Assembly: GCF_031143425.1 (NCBI RefSeq)
Contig: NC_090438.1
Location: forward strand, 780,033,138-780,097,137
Direction: 5' to 3'
DNA: 64,000 nt
Source of the DNA: Pleurodeles waltl
Lineage: Eukaryota > Chordata > Amphibia > Caudata > Salamandridae
The position numbers were made by a program, and so were the translations under genes. The first letter of the stretch is position 1. Each line of letters starts with the position of its first letter. The notes below the pieces were generated by a model. That model ran no database searches and was not told the DNA's origin. It was given only the letters and a program-made list of their open reading frames with translations. This document shows positions 47,301-59,099 of the stretch, piece by piece.

Positions 47301-47380
47301 CAGAGACCTGAGACTCATTGTGCCAATGCAGATGGCCTTTCTAGGTTTTTCCCCTTAAACAATGAAGAGACTCTTTGGGA
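44354..47380 (+). pseudogene. Integrase - RT - RNase H remnant of old Gmr1-like element
   Basis: The first readable integrase block is 44771-45274 (GHLGQTKTWSRL, CVTCQASGK, GVDNVGPLDPPTASG). SD..SNLMS and NGLVERFIKT follow in another frame (45285-45410). The GPY/F region is deleted in part (near 45775). RT remnants include PVKSKIY (near 46105), LKNAPATFQ (near 46490) and a damaged active site near 46567, where the second Asp of YLDD is lost. RNase H is readable in 46887-47180 (QTDASEHG, ISRRLLPREQ). More than ten frame breaks make it non-functional. The order integrase before RT is kept. Confidence 0.85.
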
Positions 47381-47417
47381 AAGGTTAATCTCATTCTCTT
47401 TCATTTGGGGATGGGGG

Positions 47418-49860
47418 TGTAGGAGAGTGCCCTTTTTGACATGATCACCCCTACTTTTTCTCTGTTTGATGCAATTTTGACTGACGGTGCTCTGGGTTCC
47501 TGCTAACCAGGTCCCCAGTGACATCTTTCCCTAAAAACTGCAGTTGTTCCCCGATTGGAAATACCTTTGCCCCCACCCCTTAACCTCTTTCCCCATTGTA
47601 AGTCTCTAGTAAATTGTACCTCTGGTACCTGTGGCATGGGTACCAGTGTGTCCCCAAGGATTGCAGCATGTATTTTGCCTCCCTCAAGGGCCCCTCACCT
47701 AGCACATGCAGATTTCCATTGCAGGCTATTGTCTTGGTGCAGCTAAAAGTGAAAACACATGGCACACAGCCTGTGGGCTAGGTCCCCTAACGCTGCTCTG
47801 AATACTTGTATGTCACCCCACTGCAGGCATTAGAGCCCTAAGACAGGGTGTGTTATATTACATGTAAGGACATATCTGCAAGAGTATATATGCCCCCCAC
47901 TGTCCGCGACATAGTGAGTCAATAGGCGCACCAATTTAAGTACATATGCTGGACACTGGTCTTAATGAGTTCCCCAGCTACATAATGGCTTCACTGAAAA
48001 TAGGGAGGTTTGGTATCAAAGATCCCGTATTAATAAACAGTCACTGATTCCAGTGACGTATTTATTAATACATACACCCAGAGGGCCAACTACCTGTGTG
48101 TGGACTGACTAGTTTTAGCCACATGATTCTGACCCCTAAGTGTGAGCCTTTGTTCAAGTGGTCACAAACAAAGCCTGCTCTGGAAGAGGTGTTTATACAC
48201 CGCACCCAATAGGATGACCTGCAAATCTGCATTCCACGGCAGGTGGCATCAAAGACTTCTACCGCCCTTAGTACGCAAATTTGGCTTCACTCAAAGTAGA
48301 GATACCGACTGCCCTGCCCCAGGGCCTGTTTGGCACCTGTACAGGTGGGAAATGTAGAAGTCAGAGGTGTCCACACCTCAGATCAGTCCCACCCCTAAGG
48401 TGAGCTAGCTGATGTGGACACCACATTTATAAATCTGCCATCTTGGTGTTGGCTGAATTAGGAAATCTAGGACAGGGTGATGCCCACTTCCCACAGGAAG
48501 TGGTCATGTAGAGGGTGTAGTGACCCCAGGGGTTGGGGGTTCATCAGCTACTACCAAACACTCCCCGAAACTCCCAATTCAGTATTTATGGGAGGACCTG
48601 GCACCCATAATTCAGATCCTGCTGACCTGAAGGGCACTCCAGAGATGCAATAGAGAACTGAACATCAGTGACTGACTCGGTGACAATCCTGCCAGTGTGC
48701 CTGCTTTCACAATCTGGAACTTCCAAAATACTGTGAACACTGGCAGAGCTGCTCCCCTGCATCCTTGCAGGCATCCAAGACACACTGAAGAGGACTCTGG
48801 ACCAGCAAAGCCCAATGCCCGACCGCACCATTGTACTGTGCCCCCAGCCCGAGTGGAAGTGGCCCAACGGTGCCAGTGTGGTCCCCATCCTCTCCAGAGA
48901 CCAAGTCTGTTGTGGGTTTACCCACTGCAACCTTCAATCTGACTCCTGCAGCCTCTCTGCACAGGCCCCGTATCTGCCACAACTGCCTCCGGTGTCCTCT
49001 GCACCCAGATGCCACAGACTGAGGAGAAAAGGATCACTGGTGTCCCTGCATTCCCCAGGCTCATGAGACCTGAGCCCACATGTTGGCTCAGCCAGACTGG
49101 ACCCCCAGGCCACACCTGCAGTTTGTTTCTGTGGGCCCCCTCCATCGCGACCAGTGATGGAACCCTGATGGTCCAAACTGCCTCAGCACCAGGCCACCCC
49201 GGAGCAAGGAGAACCGGACCACTGTCCATACCTCCCCAAGCATCGCAGGAACTGAACCGACGTGGTGGTTGACCCAGACTGGACTCCCAGTCCCTGCCTG
49301 CAGTGCCTTCCTGACTGGACCAATCCCCATTAAATTCAACTGGGCACCCGATGCTGAACTACAACTCTGCATCTGTCTGCCCCAGTGCTGCCTGAGGTGA
49401 CCTGTTTATGTGGCCTAGGACCCTGCCCCCACACACCTTAAGTCTGGAAGATTGGTTCTGTACATCACTGAGTATCTGTTTGCGGTCTGTTTTCCTTCCA
49501 AGAGGTAACATTGCACCTTCAAGACTTGCACTGTCAACTGTCCTAAATTGTAAAGATTTTCTTTGCAAAACGTATGTTCCTGATCATATTGATTCTGGTG
49601 GCAAAACATATAAAGATACTTATGTTTGTAAATTGGTGTGGATCTCCTTATTGAGTCATGTCTCATTTATTGACCATGTGTGTTTGCAGAAGTCCAACAC
49701 TCCTCTCTGATAAGCTTAAGGCTACTCTACCACACTACCCCCTAAAAAAGCACCTTGGGATTGCTAGAGCAAGCCCTTGTCCACTAGTAAGGGGACCGCT
49801 TGACTCTTTGCACTGTATACCTCATTTTGATATATCCTAGGAAAAAGCCAGCGTCCTGCA
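47418..49860 (+). repeat. Old Gmr1-like 3' LTR
   Basis: About 2443 bp from TGTAGGAGAGTGCC to GCGTCCTGCA. It keeps family landmarks such as TGCTAACCAGG, GGTTTGGTATCAAA and the AATAAA-containing stretch. It is clearly diverged from its own 5' LTR and from young LTRs. Confidence 0.85.
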
Positions 49861-50462
49861 GGTACCACTTCCGAGAGAGACTCCGACAGTTGGTGGTTCC
49901 TTGATTAAGCATAGGGTCAGCAGTCTGTTGTGCAAGTGTAAGGCTGCACAACGCTGTAGCCATAATAGTAAGGGTTCAGTGCTAGGAGCCAGCTGAAGAG
50001 AAATAATCAATCCCCAAACATCAGACCCTAAGTGCAATAATGTTGATAAGCCCTGGAGACTGCATAATACTAGTAATCATTAATTCGTCTTTCCATGAGG
50101 TGTTGGTTATATCTTTGCAGGACACGTTTTATTGCTTAAGTGTGAAGAACCTTCATGAAAGCATACACCGAGATGATACTAGACAGAAAATGACTGCCCG
50201 CACTCCCTATACACCATAGTGCCAGAGTTTAACTCTGTCTTGTAATTTACATACCAGACTGTTATGTTAATCATTTCATATATAATTGACATATGTAGAT
50301 AAAGGCGACTCTGCAGACTTTCTATCGCACCCCTCATTGTTTTTAACATTAATGTACAAATGTATTGTTTTATACAAGTAAACTTCAGTGTATTTTATAG
50401 AGCTTAAAATATCAACTTTACAAATGTTCTGAAAGTTAACATTTATCTGTTTTCCTTAACAG
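49861..50462 (+). other. NUP153 last intron, right unique part with acceptor
   Basis: AT-rich single-copy sequence ending in ATCTGTTTTCCTTAACAG at 50462, a strong 3' splice site. Confidence 0.75.
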
Positions 50463-50523
50463 GGCGAATGTAAAAAATACATCAAATCGCAGGATAAAGA
50501 CTGCTGTAAGACGGAGGAAATAA
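50463..50523 (+). CDS. NUP153: NUP153 terminal coding exon
   Basis: After the acceptor at 50462, one base completes the split Gly codon. Nineteen codons then encode ANVKNTSNRRIKTAVRRRK followed by TAA at 50521. The basic IKTAVRRRK tail is, as I recall it, the conserved C-terminus of vertebrate NUP153; such a tail may aid binding of importins. Phase agrees exactly with the exon ending at 37626. Together the two exons are the only host protein-coding sequence I can support in the window. Confidence 0.88.
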
Positions 50524-51545
50524 ATTCAGCTTTTGAAACCACAACTTAGAGTAGCTGTTGTCCTGCATTGGTCAAATACTGGATTGTACCTCCTGCTATG
50601 TTCAACCTCTAGTCAGACATGCCAAGGAATGTTACAACATTGCTGAGTGTTTTTCTTTTTTTTTTTTTTTTTTTTTTTTAGTATTTTTTTTTTTTAATTG
50701 TTAGCAACAGCTGGTGATGGAAGAGTTCTTAAGCAAAATTGTTTTAGTTTGCAGCAATTTCTTCTTTTAACTGACTTGGCATGGTCTGGCCACAAAGTTT
50801 GGGTGCCGCCTGCTCAACGAATGGCTTTGTACAGTACAATACCTCTTCATCTGCACCACTATTTTCTTGACGCATTGAAATTGTAATTATATCAGTGAGA
50901 GGGTTTCTGTATAAAGTAGAGAATGCTGATGATTGATTTCTATGCCGGTTTTGTGCTGGTGTATGTGTGAAGTTGAGTGTATTACGCACTAGACATTCTG
51001 ATATAGGAAGACTGATTATTAATGATTTATGCTACAGACCTGTTAGAGCTGTATGTCTCCATTTAATAAATATGCGTTTTTCTATATTTTCATTTAGTTG
51101 CTCTTTATCACCTATCTCGCCTTTTCATTATTTTATTATACTTATGTAAATAATTTGTGTCTTTGCATACTTTTGGCATAACATAAATCTGTGAACTTGA
51201 ATTTTTTTGTTTCAGCAAATCCTTTTGTTTAGTATTGTCAGATTTTATTATGTAAATCTCATTATTCAAAGTTGCCTAAATCCATTTTAAAATAAAATCT
51301 TTAAAGAAAATTGGGAATTCTTTAAAGGATGAATCCATTGGCTTTTCTGATCCATTTTTGTTTGGACCAAAAACCAGTATTGTACAAAGTATTAAGTATA
51401 TATTTTTATATTTACAGAAATGGACTATGGTGACTTTGGGTAATAAGGAAAAGTTTAATATTAAAGCCATGTTTATTACAGTATGATTAACATGTTCAAC
51501 CATGGGATAAATGCCATCAATAAAACTATAAAATAAACTTTGCTT
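50524..51545 (+). other. NUP153 3' untranslated region
   Basis: AT-rich sequence after the stop codon, with a long T-run (about 50650-50695). Candidate poly(A) signals are AATAAA at about 51066, AATAAAA near 51290 and the cluster AATAAAACTATAAAATAAAC at 51521-51540. The cluster is the likeliest 3' end. The end point is an estimate. Confidence 0.6.
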
Positions 51546-53016
51546 GAGTTTTAAATGAGTTCTAGTCATGCATTGCCGGTGGCAGTGAGTGAAACCGAGG
51601 TGGTGGTCATGGGGTGGTGGGGGGGGCCACAATAAACTATCGCACAGGGCGCCACCAGTCCTAAAGCCTGCCCTGCTCCTGAATGGTTGGCCCTTGCCAT
51701 TTACGTCCATTTCTCTCTTCTGTGGAGTATGAACTAAGCACTGATAGGATATTTTTGATTAGGATCCTTCCATTACCGGCGCTGAGATTGATGTAATGTT
51801 TTTCTTCCCCAATTGTTGTGGTTGCTGTTTTTTCTATTATTTCAAATGTACATCACTCCAAGGTCCTGCTAGCACTCGCGGTATCCCCTAGTTATCCTGG
51901 GCACATTTGTGTTTCAGTGGGGTACCGTAACAGCAGCTGTGACAGAGTAGGAGTATTTTTGGAATGGGCACAATTATGACGTAACCTGAAGAAAGTCTTA
52001 ACCATTACCTGAGCAAACCACCTAGATCTAACATGACTGCGCAGATAGATCTGGCGGTGCCCCCACCCTCTGTGGATTTAACTCAAGGAGCCCATGCAGC
52101 CTCTGGTGAAAATCACAACAGACCCTGCGAATCTCTTCTCCAACGTCTGCTCACTGCAACACAAGCAGGAAAGCGTCACCGTGAATGGGGTCAATTTGAG
52201 TGTTATGACAAGCACTGGACCATAGTAGCCAAGCACAGCAAAAAGCCCCCTGGACAGCACCTCAAAAACACTGTTAAAATTATGTAATAAGTAGAACATG
52301 CTTTACATCTTGCCCTTGCATTAAAGAATGATTGATTACAAATGCATCCATTTTAATGCTGCCTTTGTGGCAGAGTTAAGGAGGAGGGAGCCTGTTAGTG
52401 GCACCACACACAGCCAATGGTTAGTTAAGGGTACTTGACTGAGATTCGTTTATAACTTGGGGTGGAAAGTGAACCCGTCACCTTTGTTACTAACAATTTT
52501 CATTTTGTGCCACCCTTCTTGTTGCCCAACACCTGGCATACACTCAAAAACATACTGGCATCTGCATGCCAGGACGCTCTTGGTCCTGCGTAGCATCATG
52601 CCACATTAATTTTTTCAGTTTTATATACTGCAAGCTTGGCTCAAGTGCATTAATTAGAGCGTTTTACATAAGCACCAGATTACATTGCACATTTTTTAGG
52701 CACAAGGAAGATTGAGTGATTTGCTCAGAATCAAATGATGTTGAAATGAGGCTGTAACTCAAACCTAGTGGCCGACTTCCATAGTCAGGCGCGCTGGCTG
52801 GTAGACAACATCTTGTGCCCTTATTAATATGTGCGATTGCTTGATGACGTATACACCCGTATCTTTGATTTCACTTTTTTTGCCAATGCATTTCAGCATT
52901 GGTCATCCTGCAAAATCAATGTCTTTTTTTATTTTAGGCAGTCCTGAACATCACCTTCAAAAAGCCCGAAGGGCGAGACATATTTGGCTTTGCCAGTGCT
53001 TGTTTGTCTTTATAGT
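51546..53016. other. Intergenic sequence, no gene seen
   Basis: No supported ORF. A stretch at about 52690-52780 (GATTGAGTGATTTGCTCAGA ... AACTCAAACC) resembles the shared 3' part of MIR/L2-like repeats. That is only a weak resemblance. Confidence 0.35.
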
Positions 53017-55435
53017 TGAAGGAAGTTGGCTCTGTGTATACTATCTCAAAGTAAGAGATAGTGTGCAGAGAGTCCAAGGGTTCCCCTTAGAGGTAAGATA
53101 GTGGCAAAATTAGATAATTCTAATGCTGTATTTTGTGTCACTGTGGTCGAGCAGTAGGCTTATCAGAGGGTAGTGTTAAGCATTTGTTGTACACACACGG
53201 GCAATAAAGGAGGAACACACACTCAAAGACTTTACTCCAGGCCAATATTTTATACAGAAAAATATAATTTCTTAATTTATTTTTAGAACCACAAGTTCAA
53301 GATTTGAAGTAAATACATAAAATGCAAGGTACTCCACACAGGTAAGTCAGGAACTTTGAATTAGAGCAATAACATATACAGTTTTTGCTAAAATGGCAAT
53401 AAGCTATTTTAAAAGTAGACACAGTGCAAAAATCAACAGTTCCTGGGGGAGGTAAGTATTGGTTAGCTTGTGAGGTAAGTAAGACACTTACACGTCTCAG
53501 TTCCTGGGCATAGGCAACCCCAAAGTTACCACACCAGCAGCTCAGGGCCGGTCAGGTGCAGAGGTCAAAGAGGTGCCCAAAACACACAGGCACCTATGGG
53601 AACAGGGGTGCTCTGGTTCCAGTCTACCATCAGGTAAGTACCCGTGTCCTCGGGGGCAGACCAGGGGGGGGGGGGGGGGTTTGTAGAGCACTGGGGGGGG
53701 AGGGGACACAAGTAGGCACACACAACACACCCTCAGCGACACAGGGGCGGCCGGGTGCAGTGTGCAAAGCAGGTGTCAGGTTTTGTATAGGAAACAATGG
53801 AGGGACCCGGGGGTCACTCTAGCGGTGCAGGCTAGCACAGGGGGGGCTTCTCGGGCCAGCCACCACCTGGGCTAGGCAGAGGGTCGTCTGGGGGTCACCC
53901 CTGCACTGAGGTTCGGTCCCTTCAGGTCCTGGGGGCTGCGGATGCAGTGCTTAGTCCAGGCGTCGGGTCACTTGTTACAGGCAGTCGCAGTCAGGGGGAG
54001 CCTCTGGATTCTCTCTGCAAGCGTCGCTGTGGGGGTCCAGGGGGGGTCGTCTCAGGCTACTCACGGCTTCAGAGGTCGCTGGTCCCTGTCAGATACGTCG
54101 CTAGTTGCAGGTTTTCAAGTCGGGAGACAGGCCGGTAGGGCTGGGGCCAAAGCAGTTGTTGTCTTCCGTCTTCTCTGCAGGGCTTGTAGGTCAGCAGTCC
54201 TTGTTTCTTCAGGTTGCAGGAATCTGATTTCCTGGGTTCTGGGGTGCCCCTAAATACTCAATTTAGGGGTGTGTTTCGGTCTGGGGGCAGTAGCCAATGG
54301 CTACTGTCCTTGGGGGTGGCTATACCCTCCTTGTGCCTCCTCCCTGAGGGTAGGGGGGGGGGGGCATATCCCTATTCCTATTGGGGGAATCCTCCAAAAT
54401 CAAGATGGAGTATTTCTAAAGGCAGGGGTCACCTCAGCTCAGGACACCTTAGGGGCTGTCCTGACTGGTGGATGATTCCTCCTGGTTTTTCCCATCTCCA
54501 GCCTTGCCGCCAAAAGTGGGGGCAGGGGCCGGAGGGGCAGGACATCTCCACTAGCTGGGATGCCCTGGGGCGCTGTAACAAAAGGGGTGAGCCTTTGAGG
54601 CTCACCCCCAGGTGTTACAGCTCCTGCAGGGGGAGGTGAGAAGCACCTCCACCCAGTACAGGCTTTTGTTCCTGGCCACAGAGTGACAAAGGCACTCTCA
54701 CCATGTGGCCAGCAACTTGTCTGGTTTGTGGCAGGCTGGCAGGAAATGGTCAGCCTACATTAGAAGTCAGATTGGTAGTCAGGGGACATCAATAAGATGC
54801 CCTCTGCGTGTATGTTACAATAAATTGCACACTGGTATCAGTGTGCATTCATTGTGCTGAGAAGGTTGATACCAAACTTCCCAGTTTTCAGTGTAGCCAT
54901 TATGGAGCTGTGGAGTTCGTTTTTGACAGACTCCCAGACCATATACTCTTATGGCTACCCTGCACTTACAATGTCTAAGGTTTTGCTTAGACAGTTTAGG
55001 GGCATAGTGCTCATGCACATATGCCCTCACCTGTGGTATAGTGCACCCTGCTTTAGGGCTGTAAGGCCTGCTAGAGGGGTGACTTACCTATGCCACAGGC
55101 AGTGTGAGGTTGGCATGGCACTCTGAGGGGAGTGCCATGTCGACTTCGTCTTTTTCTCCCCACCAGCACTCACAAGGTGTGAGGCAGTGTGCATGTGCTG
55201 AGTGAGGGGTCCCCAGGGTGGCATAAGACATGCTGCAGCCCTTTGAGACCTTCCGTGGAATCAGGGCCCTAGGTACCAGGGGTACCATTTACAAGGGACT
55301 TATCTGAGTGCCAGGTCTGTGCCAATTGTGGAAGCAAAGGTACAGTTTAGGGAAAGAACACTTTCAATCAAAACTTAGCATTAGCAAAGGCAAAAAGTTA
55401 GGGGGTTAACCATGCCAAGGAGGCATTTCCTTACA
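53017..55435 (-). mobile_element. Minus-strand solo LTR, Gmr1-like, older subfamily
   Basis: Begins TGAAGGAAGTTGGCTCTG and ends GGCATTTCCTTACA, with all landmarks of the family in minus orientation; about 2.4 kb. Flanking five bases (ATAGT and GTATT) do not match, so the original duplication has decayed or the copy is rearranged. It includes G-runs at 53650-53710 and 54350-54365. Confidence 0.88.
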
Positions 55436-56699
55436 GTATTGCTTTTGTTTCTTTATGGTAAATAGTTTTTAACTGGTCTGTTTATTGATTAGTAGTCTAG
55501 ATTCAATTTACACTTTTGCTCTTGTTTTATAGGTGTTAAATGGCATTTGTTTTACTCTGTTTTTATTATTCAATAAAAAGTTAAACTAAAAAAGGCATGC
55601 AGCGCTGCTCGAAGCAGCAGACTAAAGTTGGGCACGGGATGTCATTCTGCTTAAGTCACTATTGCCAGGGCGATACCAAGCACCTCATACACTCTCACCA
55701 TATTGATCTTTTTAAATCGCTAATAACGCTTTTCCGGGGCTCCACTTTGTAATGCCCTTATCTTTAAGGATTTCTGCCTACAGCTGTGTCAGACTGAGGC
55801 AGCTCTCGTTTAAACCACTTATGAACGATGATGCCGTTCATGTCTGTTCTCTTTTCATTCTAGCCTTTTCTTTATACTGTTCCCACAGAATTCAGTTTTA
55901 AACTTTAGCCAAGCCTTACGTCCACTGTTCTTAATAGGATGGTTCAGTGACATCCACTCCGAAACATGAGTTGAGCAACATGTTACATGTTTGAATTCCG
56001 GCAAGGCTGATGAGCCTGTCATTCTTTCTAGGGTCAATACAGTGAGTAACATTAAGTAGGTTTATTATTGCCTTACGGAAGTAGATGGGGCAATAGATGT
56101 GAACATTAAGTATTTTTTGGATAGGTCTCAGTCTGTTTTGAATGTGTAGTATGTTTTTGGGGGGGTTCCGCATAATTATGTCATCATGTTTTGTAGCTCT
56201 GAAGAAGTCCATGGATTGGACTAAGCACGTTGGCTGTGGGGGAGTAATTATGTTGTAAAGAAGAATATAAATATAAGAGAAGAAAAATACTTTTTGATAA
56301 TACCAATGGCATAAGCAGTGGTGTTTTTTGATGTGGCAAAAGGGAGAACATGCTCTGGATGAAGATCCCTTTTTTGGACATTGATTAAATAAATCAGGTA
56401 GAGGTGCTGGGATCATCTTTTTTTCTATGTATATGTTTGGGCCATCTGGTCTTGTGGTTAAGGCTGGAAGGACTGGAATTCCAGTCCTGTGCACTGTTAA
56501 GTGGAGACTATAGCAAGGTGAAGGTATTACATCAGAGGATTGGGTGATCGTACCATTTAATACCAACACAATACCCAGTAGTGGACCTTGGATTCACTCA
56601 GCAAACACTAGCTCAGTCCTGGTAGTGTGGCAAGGAGCAGTCGGGCTACTTAGAACATGTGTGAAGCATTTCACATTACCAACATGGACGATAAGTAAA
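55436..56699. other. Intergenic sequence with a tRNA-like stretch
   Basis: No supported gene. At about 56441-56490 GTGGTTAAGGC followed by GGACTGGAATTCCAGTCC resembles a tRNA D-arm and anticodon arm, as in tRNA-derived SINEs, but no clear T-arm follows. The 212-codon minus frame at 55931-56569 shows no recognisable domain. Confidence 0.3.
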
Positions 56700-59020
56700 T
56701 GACACAACTCAACAGAAATCTAACACCAATTTAGAAAAACAGATTTTAATCTTCATTTTAACACCAAAACAAACTTTGTAGCTTATGTACAGCCGGAGTT
56801 GTGAAAAAAAAAGTCTTTGGAAAATACAATGCTTTGTAGATTTAAAGGTCTTTCATTGAAGTCAAATGGGAAAATAGCAGTGCTCATGCGGGCAGCTGTA
56901 GGGTGAGTTCCTGCGAACCCAGGCGAACAAAGTTTGCTGGGACCTAGACCAAGATTCAGTAGTCAGACTTTTGTTACCTTGCCCAGGGAGTCCGGATGCA
57001 GAGGTGACTTGGCTGTCCTTGGTGCTGACAGTCCACTGTGGGTGGTGCATTTAGCACTCTGTTGCCAAACATTACTTTGGGGTGGCATCACACTACCTCT
57101 CAGATGTAGAGGTCTGGGAGAGAAGGGGGGAAGTAGGGCCAGGATTCCACACTTGGATCTTCACCACCATGTTTGGTGGCTCTGGGTGCAGAGGTAGCTC
57201 CTAGCTGTCAACTACGAGGCTGGATGGGCCAGAGCTGCTTTGCTATTCCAGTCAGTCGCATCCTTCAAGCTGCAGTCTCAAAGGAGAGAGGTCGCTGGCA
57301 AAGTCGGTCTCTATGCTGAGGGGGTGCCCTTGAGTAAGTGAACATTGCGTGGCCGTTGGTTTCTGTGCAGGCAATAGACAAACCTTAGTAGCTGCAAGGG
57401 TGGCTTTCTGGCAGCTGGAGAACGGTTGGCGGGGAGTAGACGCTTGAAACTTGGCACAGACCTCACTCCCACTCCTTAGATGCTGGACACCAAGTTTCTT
57501 TGGGCTCAGAGCCTGTCGGGTCGCAGTTCTTCGATCTCTGCACTTCTTGACCCCTGAAATGTACAGACTGGTGCCTCCAGTCAGGGGAGTCTTCCCTGGG
57601 GTTTGAGTGTTCACGGGGGTCCCCTGATGAGGCCCAACGAGTTTTCATCTCTAGCACACATCGGGCACTCTGTTCCAGTACTGGTCTCCTTAGATCACTC
57701 TGTGTTCTCTTTGCGGTGGGGCTAGAGTCCAGGTACTGTTGTTGGTCCAGACGTCTTTATGCTTCTTTCTTCTTGTCCAGGTAAGATCTAAGTTTTGGTG
57801 CCAGGGGAGCCCCTAAATCCTGGTTTAGGGGGTGTTTCAGTGTGTGAGGGACAATGGGCTATTGGCCCTGCGGCTAGTCCGCCCCTGTAATGACGACTTC
57901 CTGTAGTGAGTATGTCACTTACTACTCAAAACCCACTATTCTTAGGGTCTGCCAAGATGTCAGAACCCTTCCCTGATTGTGCAGACCTCCTAGCCCACCC
58001 TCAAAGGTGTGGCTAGTTTGAGGAAGTTGCACGCCTCCTGCCTAGCTAATTTTCTCTCTGCCCAGCAGGGCAGGAATATCTGTTCTCTGCTGGGAAGGAC
58101 AGCTCTCGGCATATCAGAGGCGTGGGAGCCTTTGAGGCTCACTGCCCTGATGCTAATCTCACTAGCCAGCCTGGGAGGGATGAGTTGTGACCTCCTTCCT
58201 GCCCATGACCTTTGTCTTACGTCCTCCCAAGGTGATAGCACTAGCTCCATCAGCAGGAGGTCAGACTCTTGTCTGTGGCGGCAGCGGCTTAGGAAAGTCC
58301 GCCAAAACAGTACAGTACAGTACAGGACTCAGGTACTTGGTGGGCACCATCTGGTGGTGGCACTTAGGCATCTGCTTTCTAATCCTAAACATGGGCATCA
58401 TGTTCAGGATTAAAAAGTTCAGTGTTTGATACCAAACACGACAGCATTCGCCTGGGCCATTGCAGAGCTGGACATCCGAGTAGTGATCAGATGTCAGCCC
58501 ATGTTGTTCAATAGGCAGCCGGTTACTGGGGCTGCTATCGCCTTTTAGAGGCCAGCATGGGGGCATATGTGCTCCTGCACATATGCCTTCACTCATGGAA
58601 CAGTGCACCCTGCCCCCTGGGCTAGAGAAGGCCTAACTTACGGTTGACCTGTCTATGGGCAGTAACAGGGACTCTGCATGCACCTGGTGTGGGCAGAGTC
58701 TTACTCGAGCAGCAGGCTACTCGTGCAGGTTGACATGGCAGCTCTGCAGTCTCTTTTACTTGGGGCACTCAGGGTGGCACAATCAGTGCTGTAGCCCTGG
58801 TACCCACTTCACCACCCTTGCCCTGGGTACCATTTACTGGGGACTTAGAGGGCTTTTAGGGTTGCTTACCAATTGGCCTATTGAATTCTACATACCACTT
58901 TAAGGGAAAGGGCATTGGTACTGGGGCCTGGTTAGCAAGCCTCAGTACACTGACAGGTCAAAAACAACAGCATCTGACATCAAAAAAGTGCAGGGTGACC
59001 ATCCAAAAAGAGGATAAGGA
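56700..59020 (-). mobile_element. Old minus-strand Gmr1-like LTR
   Basis: It keeps GAGCCCCTAAATCCTGGTTT (57805), the ATATGTGC hairpin (58563-58588), GTTTGATACCAAAC (58424) and GGTACTGGGGCCTGGTTAGC (58917) in the minus-LTR order. Ends are approximate. It is the most diverged copy in the window. Confidence 0.65.
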
Positions 59021-59099
59021 TAAGGGAAGCATATTGTGCCTCATTCCTTCTGTGAATCATCTAATATCCTAAGCCCTCCCACCAAATACACAAGACGCA

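Larger units (their letters stand above)
39880..47417 (+). mobile_element. Internal region of old, decayed Gmr1-like element
   Basis: After the LTR comes a primer-site-like TTGGTGGCACAGCCGTGGG, then gag, protease, integrase, reverse transcriptase and RNase H remnants in the same unusual order as the intact copy. It is split by a minus-strand solo LTR at 41675-44353. The G-rich GGGGATGGGGG just before 47418 is the polypurine tract. It occupies the last intron of NUP153. Confidence 0.88.

Noticed and set aside
50646..50696. Long T-run as poly(A) tail of a retrogene on the minus strand
   Set aside because: It lies inside the NUP153 3' UTR, with no antisense coding sequence or target duplication beside it.
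51276..51710. 144-codon minus frame over the NUP153 3' end
   Set aside because: It lies antisense to the 3' UTR with no motif; probably chance.
52033..52287. 84-codon plus frame downstream of NUP153
   Set aside because: No splice context, domain or family recognised; not supported as a gene.
55931..56569. 212-codon minus frame
   Set aside because: No recognisable domain, AT-rich low-complexity residues, and it overlaps a tRNA-like repeat; likely chance.
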